Source: Phorcus lineatus (Eukaryota > Mollusca > Gastropoda > Trochida > Trochidae). Taken from it: a stretch of DNA of 64,000 nt. A model generated the notes under the pieces. That model was given only the letters and a program-made list of their open reading frames with translations. It was not told the origin of the DNA and searched no databases. Shown piece by piece: positions 32,689 through 46,000 of the stretch (its first letter is position 1; each line of letters begins with the position of its first letter). The DNA lies in the NCBI GenBank assembly GCA_921293015.1, contig OV121096.1, forward strand, positions 23,757,729 to 23,821,728, in the 5' to 3' direction. The position numbers and the translations under genes were made by a program.

Positions 32689-34510
32689 ACACAACATGCT
32701 TTTGTTTTGTTTTTGATTTTGTCTGCATATGGTTTTGAAATCCTGTTAAGAATCATTGTAACTTTTATTTTTTTTCAAATCATGTATTTTTTCAAAATGT
32801 TAATTGGATAAGACGTTAAAAAAAATGCAATACTTTTTTTTATTTATAATGGAGATAAAACAAATCTGTCCTGAGTTTTACGTTTGTTTCTTTTTGTTAA
32901 TGAAGATCTATTTTAATTTTCAAAACTGTTGATGCCATGCTGGAAAGCAATATATTTTTGTTAGAAATATTCCTGGTAGCTGTTGAACACCATACATTGT
33001 ATAGTTATTTAAGAGTCGTGGTTGTACTGTGACGAAGAAAACTATTCATCAATTTGTTTTCTTTCATAGACATATTTTTAACGGGAAATTGCAATGACTA
33101 GTTTTGCTACGAAAACTGTTTGTGTTCATTTAGATTAGCATGTTTTCAGCCATTGAACAATTGCCCCAATGCTACAAAACTGCCAATCATGATACACCCA
33201 CTTCTCTGATCACAAAACATGTAGTTGTAGGAAATGGAGTTGGAGGATTATAAGATTTTGATGTCATTTTTTAAAAACGATTATTGGTACCCAATATTAT
33301 AATTAAATAATAACAATGGATTTTCTAAATATATTCTCAACGAATAGGTTAAGGCCTTCTGAAATATTCAATGTTTAAGTAATATATGGAACTGTAAAAC
33401 ACTCAATATTGAAAATCTTGAATGGTGCTTAAATTATTTTGTTGAGTATATCCCTAGAATCCATCAATGGGTGCCAAGGTAGCCTTCACAAACTGAGAAG
33501 TAGTACTGAACTAAATTGAATATGCGTCTTTCCATCTTCACGCCTAAGAAGAAATCAGATTTTACCAAATGATAAAGAATTTATGTGAGAATGTTCGTCT
33601 TTTCATATTTATTCTGGTTTGATGACACGTTTTAATGGAGAAAAGGAGTCGAAATATCCAGAATCTTCATCAGTCACCCTTAGTGTAATCTAGCAACTGC
33701 ATTAAGGGACCAAATTAGAAGGGCATCCACTTGTCTTCCAAACCATGTTTTCATTTTGCCAAATCAAATATTCTTGTATCCCTTCTTTTTCCCAATGATA
33801 CTGGACAATAACTATTGGCTAGATTTTCCCGTTATTTTCCGAATTAAGCAATATATGAGGAAGCAACACAAATTTGTAGATATTTTCCGAAAACAAATCT
33901 GTATTTTTCTTGTGTTGTGAATTGTTGAATTTAAGTTTTGGCTTGTGGGAAACAAGAATATTTTGTTTGGTCTGTAAATTCAAAATACAGATTAATGTTT
34001 AAAGGGACATAACTCTTTCACCCATTCACGCCACTAAACAATGTATTTGATCTTGCCAGAAACTGCATTTTCTACCATGACGGTGGTTTGTGGAATTATC
34101 CATTGTATGTATCTTAAAGCTTTAATGGGCTTTTCTGTGTAAATTTATTGAATAATCGGGCATATTTTGAGAGCTTATTGTTGTTGTTTTTTGTTGCAAT
34201 AGGTTTTCTGCTGGTGGAGCCTATATGAAATCTACCTGTATTTTTTAGTTATAATTAATATTTTTTTGGCATTTAAAATTTGGATCTGATATTAGCAGAA
34301 AATATTTTTATGAATTTTTTCATAAAAGCTTTTTTATGTGTATATTTTACATGTGTGTGTTGCTATAAAGGGTTAAAATCTATAAGTCTGAGGTCACTGA
34401 CTGAACAAATTTGAACCTGTTCATGACCAGAAATCACCAAATAGTCCATGCCCACCCTTTGTTTAACAAACTGCTGTATGTAAATGACTTTGCGACATTT
34501 ACAAGATAAT

Positions 34511-35007
34511 CTTGTCTCAGGGTAATACATAACCACTCCACTTATATACCCCTGGGATATAACCACACTAAAACTGCGCGGTGACCTATTATAACAGCCA
34601 GTTTTATTGCAATGTTTAATGATGAAATTTCAGCCAAGTAAAGAGAGCCTCCTATAGCATAGTTGGCTTTTGCTCTTCCGCAACAAGGTGATGTTCTTAC
34701 ATGTGCGAGATGAAATCAGATGCTATTTGCATATAATCAAAGTAGGTGCGGTAAAAGTCTGAAAACATTATTTTGAGAAACTACTAGTTGAGAAGTGATC
34801 CACCAAAAAGAACGCAGGCACAAACCTAAGAACAAGGCGGTGCAATCTTAATTGATATTACTGACTCTCTTATCAAGGGCTCCTATCGGTTGACTAATTT
34901 TAGATAGTTCTTAGGTCATGGGTCACAGCGCATATATATATATCCCAGGGGTATATGAGTGGAGCGATACGTATTAGCGATGTTTAAATGTTTTACCCTG
35001 AGACAGG
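34511..35007. mobile_element. ~500-bp TIR element
   Basis: The left end (TTGTCTCAGGGTAATACAT, then CCACTTATATACCCCTGGGA) is matched inversely on the right (TCCCAGGGGTATATGAGTGG, then TTTTACCCTGAGACAGG). The right arm has about 15 extra bases. The interior has no long frame, so it is a non-autonomous or decayed DNA element. Confidence 0.7.
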
Positions 35008-35899
35008 ATGTTACAAGATTTTCACATCCTGGCTATTAGAAAGTTTCATGTCACTCAGACTGCAACGGAAATATGATAACCTTTTGTTAACCCTTCCTCT
35101 TCTGCCCGAAGAATTTTTTGCAAGAAAAATTAGCCTTAAAAGACTTGGATGCATAATTCTCAAAGATAATTATCTGCAATCCTTGTTAAAAAAATTTCAG
35201 AAAAAAAAATGGTTTGACATATTAAACTATCTCCATAGTTGAAAAAAATTCTAAAAGTTTCTATTTATCTCTATGCAACTTAATGGCAAAACTCTCACAG
35301 TCTTGATCACTGGCTTTTTTCTTGCTTCAGTGCAAGCTTATCAGCATACTGCACTTGAACTTACTGATGTAACCACTACTTGCAAATGAGGATATTGCAT
35401 TCCAACTCAAACACTTGTAATTTAGTGCAATGCAGCAAGGCAGGAATAAAACAGTGTTGAGATTGGCGGGAGTCTAATTATTCTTGCAAGGGAAGCTGGT
35501 AGGTGAAGGGTTTAAAGTGCAGCCATGTTCTCTTGTTGAGTGTAGCATGCAAGTAAACTTGTTCAGTTACTGAGTGCCATTAAGCATTGTAAATAAAAAC
35601 AGATCTGGTGGAGAGGACGCTTAATACATTATTTAACTTGGGCCGGCCAAACCACCCTCAAGTAGCAAGAAATAAACCGTAGAACAAATGATTGACATTT
35701 TGTTTTTTGTGATTGCCATCTTGTCATTTAATCAGGTTCCTCAAGCGGGGCCTATGGTATCAATAGATTATTCAATTCATATCTAGTTTGGTTATTAAAT
35801 AGTCTTGTTGCCCTAGTTTAAGGATGTACAGAAGTAACCCTTACGGATCTCAGACATTAAAAATGAGTTCAGGGTTTCAATCCGAGTTCTATGTAATGG

Positions 35900-36015
35900 C
35901 CTTTGCTGATTCGAATCCTGCCAAGGGCTTGACAACTTTGCAGTAGAGAACTGTTCTACTGGCAGTAAGGTTTGGCTGCAATGCTACACTGAAGTGCAGC
36001 AGAGAACCACCTTCA
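35900..36015 (+). mobile_element. SINE fragment
   Basis: GATTCGAATCCTGCCAAGGG, CAGTAGAGAACTGTTCTAC and AAGGTTTGGCTGCAATGC, then ACACTGAA, match the B box and early body of the SINE at 22818-23132. The 3' half is missing. Confidence 0.7.
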
Positions 36016-37078
36016 TAAGAATTCACATCTCATTGCTGAAGCTTAGCATCCGAATTCCTGCATAATCATTCTTTTTGATGTCATGGGTAGGCCTGTAATT
36101 TCTTATGATATGTACCCAATCAAACATCTTTGGGATCGATTTATACAATCATGGCAACACAAATGGTTTCTGCCTTGTTTGGCATGTAATTCCATAGCCT
36201 GTTTCATGACCTATATGCCTTATGATGTATAATTCAGGAAGTGTTTTGTAACAAAGAGTTTGAAATTGTCATAATTTAAGACTTGACGCATAACTTTCAA
36301 AATGAACATATGTTAATACAACAATACAAAAATCTTTCAATTCAGAAATATTTTAATGACACTATTTTACAGTAAAATGAGTACAACCATTCCCATGTTG
36401 CAATACATGTACTTACAAACATAAAAGAACTTAACATAACAAAACCCTTTCAACAGAAATGATAAGGAAACAAAATGGCACAACCGAATAAAAGTGGCAG
36501 GCTTGTTTTTATGCTAAGATAATCCAATTAAAATCAGAATGGCTTACAACTTTTAATTCTCTCATTAAAAACAACAAAAGATGAAATTGGCGAGATCTGC
36601 CAGTCTATTGAATGTCACTGCTCTCTACAATTCATCGTTGGCCTCTGAATTCCGGCTTTCATGGGTAAAACAAATTGGATTTGAGTACTGAAGGGGTTCA
36701 ACCCAGCTGTAATACACATACATGTTGACTTTTATATTGTCATGTACCATATATTTTGGCATTGATGTCTTGAAATGATCATGTTGATCATACATCACAA
36801 ACAAACAGTTTCAATTTGTTAAATAAGTAACAGTGATCTCTTCTTTTCATCTGGACCTGACTTGGGATCAAGTACTTGTGATGCAATATTCTGAATATAG
36901 CCTTATAATTCTGTAGTATCTTTGAAATTTGGTTCACAAAGGTTTGAAAATATGTCTAGGCCCTTCAGGCTCTGGAACATCAAGTAATCTTAGTTTGAAA
37001 GGATAGATTCTGTAGTGAAATTAATGAAATATAACTTGAAGTAAGTCAGTATGCATTCTCTCCCAACAGAGGTAGCTT

Positions 37079-37456
37079 CCTATATAACCTCTGTCTTAAT
37101 ACAAAGGTTTCTCGGGCTTCAGGCAGTTCCCTCTACCGGCACAATAATGCAACTTAAACTACCTGGCATTATTTCAGCCAATGAAAACACTGAATGCATT
37201 AATAACATATTTGTTGTCACATAGGCCTATGCAATGATGCAGTCGCAAAATGAGGCGTATGTGTTCTGTAAAGACGACTTAAAGTGCAAGGTGCATATTC
37301 GAATAAAGTTTAGCTTTTGAAAAGCTTACAGAAATAACTGAATGATAAAATTTTGAAACAGAGTCGCTGATTGCACAACTAACTTTAATTGCATCCAATC
37401 AGCGTTCTACATTTCGTGCCTAAGAAACCTTTGTATTAAGACAGAGGTTGTATAGG
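37079..37456. mobile_element. 378-bp MITE-like element with 34-bp TIRs
   Basis: The left TIR at 37079-37112 (CCTATATAACCTCTGTCTTA, then ATACAAAGGTTTCT) is the inverse of 37423-37456 with a single mismatch. No coding capacity. The near-perfect ends suggest fairly recent activity. It lies 2.6 kb past the CCDC91 stop. Confidence 0.85.
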
Positions 37457-38888
37457 AATTTATAACGGCGCTACCGCTATGGGGTCAGTATGATGTCTAC
37501 AGAAAGACCAACAGCAACTCTTCACTCAGATATTTGAGAGATATGTAGCTGCTCAAACATAAATATTCTTGAAGAGATGTAATAACAATTAATATTCATA
37601 TAAAGACACATATGCATGGAAAATGTTTGCATACGAGAAACTAATGAATATACAACAAATTGAAGATAAATGCTAAACTCTAAACTGCTTTGCACAAACG
37701 CTTGGCCAATGATTTATTAAATGCACTTTGATACATTCTGCATAACAAGGTTAAGGCAAATATAATGAAAGACATGTGGATAAAATAATTCACTCCCTTG
37801 ACCATGGACTTGAAATTAAACTATAATATTTTTTTAAATCCTAAATTTGGCAAAAATAGAATTAAGCACGAAGGATGTTCCCTCAATTCCAATATAGTCA
37901 AAAGCCAAAAGTGAATTTTAAATAAATAGATAAGCCGGTAACTTAACTTAAAGTTAACTTGGCAATAAGAAAGCTCTGAAAATATGGCCCAAACAGTTTA
38001 GGTATTTCCAACACAGTTTCGAAAACCAATTTTCTAAGCTCTACTCCATTTCTGCACACTAAGATAGCTTTGAAAACCAAAATTAATATCAGCGGAATTG
38101 CTTTGTCAAGGCCAAGGGAGTTTAGGGGAAGCTCACATATATAATACAGTAACATGGTTGAAGTAGTCGGACATTCTTAATCCTGGAGTTCTTTGTATAT
38201 ATAACTAACTTCTCAGACTCATAACATCGGATTTTACCTTAATCAATTAACTACTGACATACAATATTAGTACTGCAAATCGTTTGTTGGACATTTTGTT
38301 CCATGGTTCCAGCCAAAGCCTGATCTACTTTCTAATGTTTACACTAGCGGAACCATCTGTATCCTTCAGTCGATACAATCTGCCCTTCATAATCATCTAC
38401 CCTACCTACACCATGGTCAAGCGCCACCTTGCCTAAGTTTATACAATATTAGTAAATCAAATCCATAAAACAGTCATAATAATTTCATTGGTTCAAGTGT
38501 TTAAATAAATAGAAAAGGATAAATTGTATGCATAATCCATGGAAGTGAAAGTAAACCTAGAATCGTAACAAATCTTTGAACCACTGAAAATCTGCCAATG
38601 CATTTATTTATTTGAACCTCTGCAGTAGGTTTTTTTAAGCATGTTTAGATTCAACAGTCAGGTTCATTTGAGAAGCTTTAACATCATTCTATTAACAAAA
38701 GTATCAATATATTCTATTAACTTGAAAAAAAAATTCTTTTCACTTTTCATCAGCACAATCAGATTATTTTTTTGGAAGCTTGATATTACAGATTGTTAAG
38801 AACAAATTCTTTACATGTGTAAACACACACATACAAAGTTTGGATACATTGTTTGAGATGGGATCACATTATCTGCAATAGTACAAAT

Positions 38889-39003
38889 TCTTGTACTTTC
38901 TCGGGTCGAGTCCCTTGTTGTACTGGAACCCACACCCTCTAGAGTCCGACAACCCTGCCAGCACTGACTGCATCAACAGCTTACCACACGACCATCAGGC
39001 CTC
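38889..39003 (-). mobile_element. Possible tRNA-derived SINE head of a second family
   Basis: On the minus strand GGCCTGATGGTCGTGTGGTA, then GTGTGGGTTCCAGTAC, resemble Pol III A and B boxes with suitable spacing, but neither fits the consensus well. No tail or target duplication identified. Confidence 0.35.
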
Positions 39004-40032
39004 AACAAAAATCATCCTTGATATAACATCTGCTCACTATCAGAATGGGATGTATCTCTAAAGATGGGCTGATGGAAGGAAGGTTAGCAGATGCTTCATT
39101 GCACCAATGGATATATTAAGTAAATGGATGAAAATAGAGAAATGCAAAATATATATTGTTACACATTTGAGCAAGAAAAACAATGACATGTGTATCTTTT
39201 GCCAACGATATGATAAGACTTAGTCCATTCCTATTCCTGATTAAAAAAAATGGTTTCTAATAACCTACCTCTAAATAATAAGTTATGATTCTGTAAGCAT
39301 GATTTGGTCAGACGATTCAAAATTTTAACAAAGATCCAGCATTTTGTTATGGTGAGACACCATTAATTTTTCTGTTTTGCAATCAAAGGGACTCTAAACT
39401 GAATAACTAAACAGGGTAATATCAAATGTGGATGAGGGACATGGTTTAAGAGATCTAGATAACTCTTACACTTCTTTCTAATTTTTTTTATTACGTTATA
39501 GATCTTATGCATTTTCATTATGGTATACATATGTGTATATAAGCTTGCCTGGTAAACTCCATCCTTTGATAATCCAGGGTAAACATTCCAAGAATTCTTG
39601 ACTGGAGAACTATCAGAACTTAAACCCCGGATTATAATGGATGGGTAAATTCCCAGAAGTACTTTTCTTTGAGCAAAAGCATAAATTTTTTTTTTTTTTT
39701 CTGGGATTATTCTTGAAACATCATTCTTCTTTTTACTTTCCAAGACTCAATAGGTACAGTCTTTCATATATGCACTGCGCATATAATATTTTTGACTTAT
39801 ATTCCTACAAGTCTAAGCTCTAGAATACGAATTTTTTAGTCATTCTTGAAAAATCACTAAAACTGTTTCTTGCCAAGAGCTTTTAGTTGCAGTTCTGAAC
39901 TATCATCATTGTTTTGAGCTTCACATTTAACTTGACTGAATGATTCCGGAAGTCATTTAACTTTGAGCATAAGCACTGGTAATATTTTCCATAAAAGGAT
40001 TTCTCGGACATCTTGATATATTTTTACTGATG

Positions 40033-43000
40033 TCATGAGCTGTCGTCCTTCTTGTGTTGTTGGTCAGATTTAGATAGTTGCTCCTTTTCTGTATCCATGA
40101 GGAGTTGGAGTTGCTGTCGAGCGCTCGCTAGGAACAGGTCCAGACTTGTTAGGTGGCGCTGTCGTAGCAGGGAGTCGTGCTGTGGAAAGAAAATTACAAT
40201 TATCAATGCATACCAACAGTCCTTTAGGTGGTTTATCTATTCCTTTTTTATTCCATCACATCAACTAACAATGACACACTTCACCAACAAATTTGACAAT
40301 CTAAGAAAAGTTTAATTTTCTTGATAAGTATACAAATTCAAAATATCTTGTTTTTCTTAAGAATGGCACCTCAAACATTTCTAAAAGATATCAATCTAAT
40401 TTCAAATTTCATAGAACATAGTAACATTTGCATACTAGCTTGTTTTCAAGCTGGTGTACAATTCATGAATAATTGTAATAATGCATACAAGCAAAGAATC
40501 AGCTAGAATAGCTTGAACTCGCTTCTTTTAGTCAGGGCTGAAAATATTTGTTAGGTTTATCTTTAATTTTGCAATAAAGTTGACAAAATAAGACATGCTG
40601 ACTGACACTTTTTCAAGCTTAATTGCTGCACTAGGTAGTCATTAATAAGCCAAGTTCACAGACCTGTCTCTGTTCCTGTATGTAGGACTGAATCTTGTGC
40701 TGAGCGGCGGTCCTCGACTCTCGTGCACTCTCCAGCCCTCTCTCCCTCTCCTCCTCGACAGCTGCAGCCAGCAAGTCCTGGAAACAGTTCATTTACTTGG
40801 TCTTTCAAATACTCGTATGTGAGTCATGTTAATTAGCAGAAGAGTTGCATTGTTGAACTCAAGTCGCAAGAAACATGTATAACAATTCATTACTCGCCCA
40901 TGTAAGATACTGCCGTGTTTTGTTTATAAAGTGGCTAAAGATAGTTGATTCTGCACCTTCTAGGATACACAAAGATTTGTTAGACTAAATATATTGAGCC
41001 TGTGCTTTCAAATATCCTTAGGATTAAAAACTTGTTTATTATATATAATGAAGCAAACTTCTTAACTCCAAGATAAATATGCTACATTACCTCTTCCTCT
41101 TAATTGATTAATTAATTTAGGCAATTTCAGTAGAAAGCCATTGGCCCATGTTCAAAATAGGGTGTACTAATGACCCACAAGGAACTATTGAGATTGTCCT
41201 TACCAATCGTGATAGGGATAGTCTATTACAACCTACTACTGCAATAGCTAATGTGATAGTTTATCAATAGATAAAATGACAAATTCAAGAATAACAGTTT
41301 CAAAAGTCTTATCATATGGCATATTTTGCAGTTTTCTTTTCAACGATTTCCAAGTTGGCGTTGGCTTCCCTTAGCATGGAGGTCGTCATTTTTATCAGGG
41401 ATCACCCCAAGCATTTGTTCTAATCTTAAAGCTGGAGTTGTTATCAAATGTTACTTAAAGATTCAAGTAAACAACTGAATTGACTAAACAGTCAAAACTA
41501 TCAATCGTTAGTCTATGCTCTCGATTATCTTTAAAAATTACTATCCACACAACTATCACAGTAAGTCGATTATTGGATCTATCATTACATCCCTAGTAGG
41601 GTACAAAGATAGAAAATAGTAAGGAGAGGCATTTCACTTATATAATGGCTGGGAGAAAGCCTGCAACACCATTGTGTCTCTGCATTGCTGTGAAACCTGT
41701 GAGCATCGGCTGCAACTAGCACACCATGGTTGGTACTGCGGTGAAATTGAGTGTAGCCTTGCACCCAAACCTTACTGCTTGAAGAAAGGTTCTCTACTGC
41801 AAACAGATTTGCATGCCCCTGGCAGAATTCAAACCACAAACCATGATCCGAAGCCAAACACACTAACCACTGTGCTATTCTATTGCAGTAAGTTGATAAT
41901 TTAATCTATAGTTACATCCCTAGTACAGCACTAACATAGAAAATAAGTTACAAGATAAAGCCTAAGAGTTCTATGAGATAGAATGAGGTAGCTGCGTACG
42001 TGAGATCTCTTCCTCTCGCCCTCCATGACGCCCTTCATATCCTCCGAACATCTTGCCTTCACCTCCTCCGCAACCTCGCCAAACTTCTCCTGGTGTGAAA
42101 ATTTGATATGCATTGTCAATGTTTAAAAACAAATTAATCGATTACATATTGCATTTGAGGTGGAAGGCAGTTATTTCAAACATTTCAATTATTTAGATTG
42201 ACAAGCTATCTTTCATTATTTCTCCTCAGTTTTAGCCTAAAGTGAAACATTAAATCCTCCTCAAAGTCAAGTTTAGATTTTGTCACATTTCTATCAGGTA
42301 CCTTTACATGGCATATCTATAAATGATCAGAATAGAACAGAAAAGTTACTGTTATCATTTCTATATATCTACCGACTTCTTACACTCACACTTTCTCTTT
42401 TGCAAACATTTCTTTGGAAGAAAAAGCTCACCCTTTCTTTCTCTAACTTCTTTTCTGCTTTCTCTTGTTCTTCTGCAATAGCAGCCTCCATCAACTGTTG
42501 GCTCTTTGCTCTTTCATCCTGGAGTAAGAAAACACCAAGAGAAATTGCATTAATTTGGAGTTTATCCTTCAAAAGTGCTACAGTCATATCATGCTCATAT
42601 TATTATTGCATGAACATAACTTTCAACTTTGCATTACCTCCATTGGCGGATCCAGAGGGGAGATGCAGGGGAGTTTCAAATAAAGTAAATCCTCCTGTTT
42701 CTTATTCATGATAAAAGTACACAAGGAAAGTGTAGGGCAGAGAACTAAAATTCAGCGAACATTCACACAAAAAATGTAAAAAATTTGCCTAATAGTTAAC
42801 TTAATTGTAACTTGTGCACCGACGGAGTGCGCCCCACTACAAATCCTTCATAATTTGTTTAAGAGTTACCGAGCCTAGTTGTCTAGACCTGAACATGCTA
42901 ACTGCTGAATATTATGGTAAGTGTTATCTTTTGCTGTATCATCAAGACATAATCCGATGCAAATATCTACCAAGTGAATGATCAGATGGGAACTGAGATC

Positions 43001-46000
43001 AACCTGTTCAACAAATTGATGAAAAATGACTTGCCTCGATGGCCCTCTGTATCTCTGCTGCATCCTTCTCCCGCTGCTCTGCCAGGAACTCCTCAAACTT
43101 CTTCTGTTCCTCCTCCCGTGCTGCTTCCAATGCTTCCTTTGTTTGTTCCTCTTGCTTCGTCAACTTGGATTCATGTTCCTCCTTCAACTCTCGTGACTGC
43201 AACAATCACAGTATATCTTTTAATTATTTCTAACAAACGTCATTAGCAGATGACAATTTTTCTCAATAAAGAACTTGTTACCCAGAAAATCTTGTTTCCT
43301 ATCAATGCAACCTATAATGTCCTTTCTAAGGCCTTAGTGAAAGGCTAGAAAGGGGAGGTAACTCTACCTGCTGCTGCATCATCTGCTGGTAGACCTCAGC
43401 CTGTTGTTTCAGGGCTTCTTGAAGATGCTCTAGACTGACTTGCTGCTGCTCCAGAACTGCCGTCCTACTCGACTCCTGGAATGATGGAGAGGAAAATGTT
43501 TAACTTTTTTTCACTTCTAGTAAAAAAAATTGATGAGTTCTAAAATGTTTTTCATTCTAGGTATAGAATGTTGCTGTGAACAATGAATTAGAACCTAAGA
43601 CTAAAATGCTTTATCTCAAAATCAGTTTGTAACCAACTTTGAACATTGTAAGAATACAAAGAATTTTAGAGTATTGGCTTTTTTAACAGTCCTATCATAA
43701 AAAAGCACAGGTTAAAGCAAAGAACTTTATCTCCTAAATAAAGAATATTCAGCTTTTTACATTAAATTCTGCTTATCAATATATATTAGTTTGTACCACA
43801 GGCGCCAGACTCTATATATATACATGTAATTATATATAGATATATCTATATAAAACATAAGCAAGATATGACAGAGTCTGGAAATGATTAAACTGGTTTC
43901 CTTGCTCATTTACTCCTGTAAACTTTCCCCATAGACAGATCCCAGTTTCCATTTTTAGACCCCCTTGCAGGCCTGTCTTTCTCATATCTTGTTCATACAT
44001 TATATAGATAGTAATAAATACTTATATGTGCATATAGATAATTGTTGCCTGTAGTTTGCTAAAGGTGATTGAGGTTGAATATGTGAACTAATCACAAGAT
44101 GACCCACCCTATATTCAGCTACTACAACAGTGAGAGCATCATGTCCTGCCTTCTTGACTTCCTCCAGTTCTCGTACATGGCGGTCCTGTCAACAACACAT
44201 ATCATACACATGAAATATTATTTACTATTCTCTGACTTTGAATTGAGCCTCCTTACCTCAGTTTTGATCAACCAAAAATACAGCCATGGGCTCTGTAGCT
44301 CATCGGGTTGTAAAATGTATTATCATTAGGCATGGGTCATAGTATGTATTACAATGCCACTTTGCTAAAGATTATGTACACATTTCAGCTTTTTAAGCTT
44401 TTTCCTTTTAGAGAAAATGAGGGCGCCAATCCTAGGTTATCTTCATCACTGATTTGAACTCAAGAGTGTTTTATTTTTATTACATAAGCACCATATGAAA
44501 TGCAATCTTTTCAATAATTTTTAGTACAATAATGCTACCTGTAGTTCCGTTACTCTGGTTCGCTGTTCCTCCAACTGTTGCTTTGTTCTGTTCAAATCAT
44601 CCTCAAGTTTCTTATTTTGTTTTGTCAGCTCCTCCAGATCCTTCAATGTTGAGAATTACTTGATTATATATAAATATGTAGAGAATAAATGGAATGATGA
44701 TGCTTTGGTGATAAATGAATATTAAATTCCCATCAAACAACAATCTCATCAACACTAAGATCATCCTGCTGAATCAGGGTGTAGGAATTATCTCCTTCTT
44801 AAAGTCATAGTCTCATTTTTGTAAGGCAACTAAACTGAACTAATTATTCTTCACGAACAAAATCTGATCACTAACACAAATATTTCCTGTCGCGTTTGCA
44901 AAGATTTTCATTTTTATGCCCGTTTTACAGTTTTGGATGAAGTAGCTTATTGGCGTATGCCGTTTCAGACCGATGAGGTACCGAATCAAGTGCAATCCCA
45001 TCGCGAGTGCGACACACCGGAAATCTAGTAATTGCAGCGCCGATACTTATGACAGACGCTTTCTTCATTGAGTTTACCACCTTTTTGTTATTTCTGTATT
45101 TGAAAAAGGGTAAGCTATTAGCTATTTAAATTGGATATTCAGCTGGGAAATGTTATGTGTTCTTCGTCACGGCCTTAGCGTAATGACGTGGTAAGGACTA
45201 TCGCTCACCAAAGACATAATATTAAGGTAGGGTAGGGTAGTTTGAACTTAATTATTGAGGGCTAGAATGCCTTCAGAGTTCTAAAAATTGTTGGAAACGT
45301 CAGGGGAAAGGTTTCTGTGAGTGGTGAACTATTTGTCCGGCATGCAGTACAATTTGCCTTGCAAAAATGAGACTATGACTTTAATACCCTGATCTCTATC
45401 AAGCCAAAACTCTCATATCACTAGCTATCTCACCAGCCAATGAGACGACTTGCATTCAGCAACAGCAGTAAAACCCAGATGGAAAAATCTGTTGAATTCA
45501 AGCTAGTAGCTTCAAGCTCCTTAATTAAGCACATTTTATTGCCTGAAAAAATAACAGTGAGCATAGCCACGAATATCAAGCCAGCCATATGAGGGTTTTG
45601 GCTTGAAAGAGATCAGGGTATTAGGAAGGAGTGAGAGCGGACTCGAGTACGCGGATTAAGCAGGATGCACTAAGATCTGAACCTCTTTATTTATGCATGT
45701 AAAGAAATGTTCACATCCAGTAGAAAGGTCTTTGAACAAATCAACAGCAAAGACAACCCAATAAATGACATTGTCAACTAGAAATATGAAATATGAAAAA
45801 ACTGACCAACTGATTACTACAGCAAAAAGTGCACATACACATTACAGATCCTTAAAAAGAAAACTTTTGCTGCTAACTTTCAAAATATTCAATGTTGCCA
45901 AGTTACAGCAAATGATACAGGATAAATCCTAAATGGATATGAGTTGAACATGGACTAATAGGGGAAGAACAGGGCAGAGTATTGCACCAAATTTCACATT

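Larger units (their letters stand above)
32689..40032. other. Region between the TNFR-like gene and CCDC91 (convergent 3' ends)
   Basis: About 7.3 kb, AT-rich, with no recognisable gene. It should contain the rest of the TNFR-like 3' UTR on the left and the CCDC91 3' UTR on the right. It also holds two TIR elements (34511-35007, 37079-37456), SINE fragments and the open frames at 37943-38155 and 39363-39743, which show no motif. Confidence 0.6.

Noticed and set aside
33270-33480. Another TIR element
   Set aside because: Only loosely matching inverted segments (TGGATTxTCTAxATATxxTCTCAAC); too weak by eye to separate from AT-rich chance.
39363-39743. 126-codon minus-strand frame
   Set aside because: Lysine-rich and AT-driven, just downstream of the CCDC91 stop (probable 3' UTR), with no motif.
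42280-42711. 143-codon plus-strand frame
   Set aside because: Antisense shadow of CCDC91 exon 42432-42518 plus flanking intron; the low-complexity Ser/Leu content reflects the Glu/Lys-rich coiled coil on the other strand.
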